DNA of 64,000 nt from Basidiobolus meristosporus CBS 931.73 (taxonomy: Eukaryota; Basidiobolomycota; Basidiobolomycetes; Basidiobolales; Basidiobolaceae), in the NCBI GenBank assembly GCA_002104905.1, contig MCFE01000002.1, positions 62,001-126,000 on the forward strand. Direction: 5' to 3'. Positions 59,350 to 64,000 of the stretch are shown here, in pieces. The number at the start of each line of letters is the position of its first letter. Position 1 is the first letter of the stretch. Made by a program: the position numbers and the translations under genes. Under the pieces are notes generated by a model. It saw nothing but the letters and a program-made list of their open reading frames with translations. It was not told the DNA's origin and did no database searches.

Positions 59350-59880
59350 ATGTCGGAGTATGATACTGTAGTACGTGGCTCACTAAAGTTGAAAGGTTGC
59401 CCTGTAAAGGGCAGCAAACGTACCCTAAGCGGTGGGATTAAAAAGTGAGTATATTCATACATCCACAACTGTGTTAGTTGTATCCCTATCCCGTGAATGA
59501 CAACAGAGGAAGTGTAATGAGCTGGTATCTCTAGACACAAGTACTAATCCTTTTCTCTTTGGCCCTGAAGAGCTCATAAAGCAGGAAAATGTCGAGTTTT
59601 ATCCGCCAGTTTACCACCCACCAGGGATCTTGAAAGCATCGAGTACACCAAGACACCGGCCGAGTTGGCTTTTGAGAAAGTTCAAAAGGCAAGGGTAAGT
59701 ATTCTGCAAGCAAATCATCCATCCCGATCACCCAATGCTTAATTAGTTTGTACGATATAGCAACGTCAGAAAGCTTACAAGCTGGCTTCGAAAAGCCATA
59801 AACAAAAGGTGGCAGAGTTTAATGAGTACCTTGCAAGAATCTCGGAGCACTATGATATACCCAAGGTGGGGCCAGGTTAA
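59350..59880 (+). CDS. FAM32A: FAM32A-like spliceosomal protein
   Basis: Three exons (59350-59444, 59571-59694, 59761-59880) encode 112 aa, the same length as human FAM32A. The N-terminus has GSLKLKG, as in the 'GPLKLKG' of the family, followed by a basic region. Then comes YTKTPAELAFEKVQKAR and the highly conserved end: ASKSHKQKVAEFNEYL, ISEHYDIPKVGPG. Human FAM32A is an exon-ligation factor whose C-terminal tail reaches the spliceosome's active site in the C*/P complexes. Intron 1 is 126 nt, longer than others here, with a good branch site (TACTAAT) and pyrimidine tract; intron 2 is 66 nt. Budding yeast lacks this gene, in keeping with the intron-rich genome. Confidence 0.9.
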
Positions 59881-60425
59881 CGCGCCGCAGCTTATAACTA
59901 CGTAGCTGGGTTGGAAACAAGCATTATCAATGTAACTTCTATACTCCAGCTGCGTTGAAGCTCGATGTGATCAGCACTGTAGAGAATTCATGTGCCAGTT
60001 TATTGGCATCGTAGTTTACGTTTATTGACTAATTGATCACCAGGAATAATATATTTGTCAAATGAATACGATAATAAATATAGCTTCCTACAAGGTGGCT
60101 AATTAAAATAACTCTTGCCACGGACGGAGATTCGGGGATAGGCATCTGTTTGCTGGCGTTTGCCAGATAGAACTTCATGGAAAGCACCCCCTCTAATGGT
60201 GGTATAAGTTTTCTCCTAATCCTCAATAGAAAGCCATTCAAGGTTTGCTTACGACATCATAGTTGATAAAAGTCTTTAAGAAAGCCATAAGTGCACGCAC
60301 TATAAAAACCACATTCGGCATAATCAAACGCCAAGGTGGGGGAGGGGAGATATCGATTGATGAAGCTGCTATTTCCTAAGGGTATTTTGCTTGGTCCACA
60401 AGATATTATTCGTTCCACACATCGC
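59881..60425. other. Convergent intergenic region
   Basis: 545 bp between the 3' ends of FAM32A (+) and the small unknown gene (-). A minus-strand frame at 60029-60241 starts with TTG and is not supported. Confidence 0.5.
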
Positions 60426-60764
60426 TTATATCACCGCGAACTTGCGGAGTAGAGTTTTACGAACAACCTGCTCATCTGCGGAAAAGTCAAGGTAGCGGGT
60501 TAATGTTTTTCGCACACGACGTTCGCTCCTCCCAGATTTCCGATCCCCGTAGTAGATTTGTGCAATCTGGTAAATCTCTCCGGATTGAAACTGATGACTC
60601 CAGTGTTCGTCGGGAATTTCAATATGGTCGGGCGCAGTCTCTATGTCGCTGAAGTCCAAAATGCTGCTATTCCGACTGGAATCTGGGCTGTCTGGGTTTC
60701 GGGAGCGGATTAGAGAGTAAAATTTGCGAGCATCTTGGAGAAGATTAGAGGGAGGGAGGGTCAT
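60426..60764 (-). CDS. Hypothetical small protein (unknown)
   Basis: An uninterrupted ATG-started frame of 112 aa, with protein-like composition: a helical head (SNLLQDARKFYSLIRSR), a Ser/Pro/Asp-rich linker, a segment IPDEHWSHQFQSGEIYQIAQ, and a basic end (RRVRKTLTRYLDFSADEQVV). The high share of charged residues and the clean ATG favour a real gene. No family is recognised. Confidence 0.45.
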   Translation of the reverse strand: MTLPPSNLLQDARKFYSLIRSRNPDSPDSSRNSSILDFSDIETAPDHIEIPDEHWSHQFQSGEIYQIAQIYYGDRKSGRSERRVRKTLTRYLDFSADEQVVRKTLLRKFAVI

Positions 60765-63700
60765 GTTCCACGATGCTTATTCCGGAGAAACAACGTGAGG
60801 CGAATAGGGCGCTTTAGCAGAAGTAAGCAGGAAATAAGCAAGGTCCCTAGGGTAGAGAGTGAATATCAGTTGTGGTACTTCGTACAAGGTTTCCTACATG
60901 CCCCTCGCACATCCTTTATACTTGGTCAGAATCGATTAATGTAGGAAAGAGCCGTGACTCCTCAAGAATACGCTGAACAGGTATCATCAAACCACTGTAT
61001 CAATCCAGTAAGATTTGTTCTAGACGAGACGGGCACTCAATAAACATCCCCCAACTTGGTTAGATTTGTGACCGATTTTTCTTTAAACACAAAGTCAGAC
61101 TGAGGCAATGCGGCTGCATGCATGCACCCTCTAGTATTTTCAATCGAGGAAATATAGAGCTGAGAATTCATATATTTCTGGTCACCTGTATCTACAAAAT
61201 CGATTTAGGAAGAAAGATCTGGACTCGGAGCTTTGTTACCATCAGGTTGCTGACCGGAATGCGTCTACGGCGAAAGTGGCATTGTGCGGGAGGGAAATTA
61301 TTCTCAGGCTAGACAGAGCCAGGCCTTATGGAGCGGCCCCAAGCATCTACCTGTAAGTGAAATTGGCTGCACAAGCTATAGCTATACGGTCCCTTTTGAG
61401 TATAGATCAAATCGATGCTCACTACTCTCCCAGCACGCTCCTGTTTTACAGCAAGAGAACAAAGAAGGGTCTGTAAGAAGATTGAAGGCCCGTCATTGAA
61501 GTGTGTAGATTACCCGATTCAAAGACATATAACCTGTTGGTGATGTCCATTTAGCTCAACATACAACATAGAGCTCTACTTTTTTACACAATGTTCTGGA
61601 ATATACAAGCCTCCAAACCGACCAACAACATCCTGACACTCGAGAGAGTGAAATCGGGTTTGACCTTCAGCGAAGGCAATCAGCAGCTTTGGAGTTTCTG
61701 AGTACATGACTCAGCTGAGGGCATTCGATAGAATATTACATGCATGATGACTTACTGTGGATTTCAAATCGGCGCGGGGTTCGCACACTATATTGCTATG
61801 GAGGTGAAGCGATTTTTGATGTCAGCAAGCCATTGGACATTCTTGTCGGGCGCAGAACCACTTACCACGGACGATTAATCCCTCTCCAGACACAAGCTAC
61901 CTGCAATATTCCTTATGGATCCAGAAAATAAGCTTATCCTATGTTGTATATATGGAAATCCAGGAATCTCGCTTCAGCCACGCGAGTGATTAATATAGTA
62001 TCGATCACAAGCAAGGCTTTTGATCCCGGTGTATGTTGGAAGTGCACCAGATTATCCGATTCACATCATGAAGTTGAAACCAAATACTTTCACCGTTGAC
62101 TGATTCCACGTCGCAAGTTTTCAGGAGAACCTCTAAAAAGTATCACGCCAAGTCTGGGAGAGGCCTTTACGCTGTTGGATGTATGGTACCCTAGCAACTT
62201 CATGTCAATGAGCTATCTGATTACTTCCCTTCTTTCAGTACCTAAGCTTCAAGAAAAAAGGTGCAATTAGCAATGCGCGTGATTAATTGCTTCGCTTATT
62301 TATGAAGCCTGGCCTCGTGTTTACTCTATTAGCTTCGATCTTTCCACCCTTCCAACATCCGTATAGTTCTGAAGAATATTCATAATATATGTAAGCGTTG
62401 CTCCAAAGCCCCAAATTGGGAACGTGCCTTTGTAAAGCTGTCGAATACTTGTATTTTGTTTGCTGAGCATAAATATTCATGCCCGTTAACTTGACTGTTC
62501 ACTTCGAAGCTCCTCTCACTTCCCATATGCTTTTGGCCTGTATTTTCCTCGGCCCTGTCTCACGTATGGAGTGATTTTATTTGTAGTTTTTACACATATA
62601 TACCTAAATTCTTCACTTTGTGGTCAAATCCACGATACCTTATCAATCGGGCAACTGAACATTGTGGAGTGTATTACCAGCCGGTCCGACATCATTCAGT
62701 GCTCAGTACTTACTCAAGTGTCAACAAGCTAAATGCATCGTTACATAAATTGCCATCTCAAAACCACCATAAACTTCGAAGTATATTAACTGATCAGCAT
62801 CAACTTTTGCCCCCCATGGAATATAATATCAATGCTCCCTGGCAAAAATAGGGGCCAGGAAGATTATATAAATGAAATACAATAGACTTCACGTGAATGC
62901 CTAGAGGCACTATATAGTCTTGGAAGTGATTTGAGAAAAATTGGTAGAAATGGTGCGTTTGACTTGTTTGTTGATTGCGTAAGAATAGATATTCTGGTAT
63001 AACTTGGTACAGATGCCTATTGGAAAGTGTTGCAGAGCATCTTACAAAGATGTTTGCAGAATGCGGAGTCTTTGGGGTAACTTTGGACATACTCAATCAT
63101 TTTAACTTTCATTACACAAAAGGATTGATGATGTATGATATGATTTTCTAGTCTGTATCATATCTAGTATAAAATGCTATACCGCTTATTTGTAAAAGTC
63201 GGGCCGTCTCGAAGTTCATCACTCGAGATCTCGATATATACAAGCAAAAGCGGGCTTGCCAATGTTGGAGTAGGAAAACAGCAGTGAATCAAATTAAAAT
63301 CCCAGTGGCAATCCCTGATGAATACCATACGAAAAACAACAATGTTGACTCTAAAAAAGCAGTGTTAGGGATTTCATTAGAGTATGGTACAATAATGTTG
63401 TGGGACTTTTGGAGATACTGGAGGTAATTAGGTGAATAACATTTAGGTGTAAATACAAAATGTACAACAGCTTTCATTTAACAATTTATTGAATGCAAAA
63501 TTGGTAGCTGTACTTTTACAAGGCTTTGGGACAAAAAAATGTAGAATTTATTTTGATGAAGGTTTCTAGAACATGTGTGCAAAGTCTGGGGTCTTCTGGA
63601 CAACTTTACAAGTTTTGATATTCTGGGTACCTTGCATTTTGGTGAAAATATTCCAAGCAAATCCCAACAAAACATTTGGGCAGCTCAAATAGACTGGGAT

Positions 63701-64000
63701 CCAGAAGTCCAAGTTGATGCAATTATTGGGTGTAAGTACAACATTTACAACAAATAGGACATAGATCTCAATATGCTCTCTCTATATGCGAAATGGGTTT
63801 CCCCAAATTATCAGCAATCCAAACGTGTTAAGAGGAGTGAAATACTATCAATAAGCCATGCGCAAAAGGTGGTAATGCCAACAACAGAGGGATGACACTC
63901 AAGTTGGAAATCCCCACTAGGGAAGTAGAGGCACTGTCAGAACCAGAAGAAATATCCAACTTCTGCTTTTCTATGCGGTCTCACCATTACACTACACCCA
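60765..64000. other. Gene-poor right end
   Basis: 3.2 kb without a gene I can support. Small frames (e.g. 61740-61931) lack family or splice partners. A decayed repeat-like stretch lies near 62935-63110 and a well-preserved LTR-like element at 63396-63752. The last 70 bp contain a weak Pol III-like A box and B box on the minus strand. Confidence 0.45.
63396..63752 (-). repeat. LTR-like element with near-perfect 5-bp duplication
   Basis: 357 bp begin TGTTGTGGGAC and end TTTACAACA, flanked by AATAA (63391-63395) and AATAG (63753-63757). Internal blocks match the 20-22 kb copies in reverse orientation: AACAATTTATTGAATG, the right hairpin arm GTACTTTTACA, GGTACCTTGCATTTTGGTG and ATTCCAAGCAAATCCCAAC. 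Confidence 0.72.

Noticed and set aside
60029-60241. 70-codon minus-strand frame
   Set aside because: TTG start, hydrophobic and AT-driven composition, no family.
1-64000. tRNA, rRNA, CRISPR or viral regions
   Set aside because: I looked for tRNA B-box-like sequences, regularly spaced repeats and viral genes. The few GGTTCGAA-like matches fall inside coding exons, and no array or viral gene block is present.

Overview
The window looks like nuclear DNA from an early-diverging (non-Dikarya, 'zygomycete'-grade) fungus. It is AT-rich. Most genes are cut by many short introns: in the gene models rebuilt here almost all introns are about 46-73 nt, with GT..AG ends (one is GC..AG). The gene set includes a chitin-binding GPI-type protein, a Pcl-like cyclin, an SPX-EXS protein and TVP23, which are fungal in character. 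It also includes a Twinkle-type mitochondrial helicase and a FAM32A homologue, which budding yeast lacks. Placement in a particular genus is not possible from this sequence alone.

Layout. 0.7-11.5 kb is a dense block: an SSS/DUR3-like transporter (-), a nine-exon Baeyer-Villiger-type flavin monooxygenase (-), a cyclin (+), a saccharopine dehydrogenase-like oxidoreductase (-), an eleven-exon ELM1-family protein (-) and a possible tiny membrane protein (-). 11.5-14.5 kb is gene-poor and carries LTR-like repeats. A single-exon OFA/oxalate-formate-type MFS transporter (-) sits at 14.5-16.1 kb. 16.1-22.7 kb is a gene desert; its right third is packed with copies of the same LTR-like repeat. 22.7-34.9 kb holds, all on the minus strand, a cytochrome P450, thiamine pyrophosphokinase, TVP23, a MATA-type HMG-box protein and a 14-exon SYG1/XPR1 protein. 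36-44 kb holds, also on the minus strand, a chitin-binding surface protein, an unknown spliced gene, Twinkle and an unknown Ser-rich protein. 44.1-49.3 kb is gene-poor. 49.3-60.8 kb holds a GSKIP-domain protein (+), ornithine aminotransferase (+), an alpha/beta-hydrolase (-), a four-TM protein (+), an F-box/LRR protein (+), FAM32A (+) and a small unknown (-). The last 3 kb is gene-poor and ends with another LTR-like element.

There is no operon-like logic; this is ordinary eukaryotic gene order. Loose themes are nitrogen and small-molecule handling (DUR3-like transporter, ornithine aminotransferase, oxalate/formate-type MFS), mitochondria (Twinkle, ELM1), and phosphate/polyphosphate sensing (SPX protein, Pcl-like cyclin). 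Multi-exon models were built by eye from splice sites, phase continuity and family expectation; every model listed adds up to a whole number of codons. The most novel item is a dispersed repeat family of about 300-360 bp with TG..CA termini, 5-bp flanking duplications and a conserved internal hairpin, best read as solo LTRs of an unidentified retroelement.
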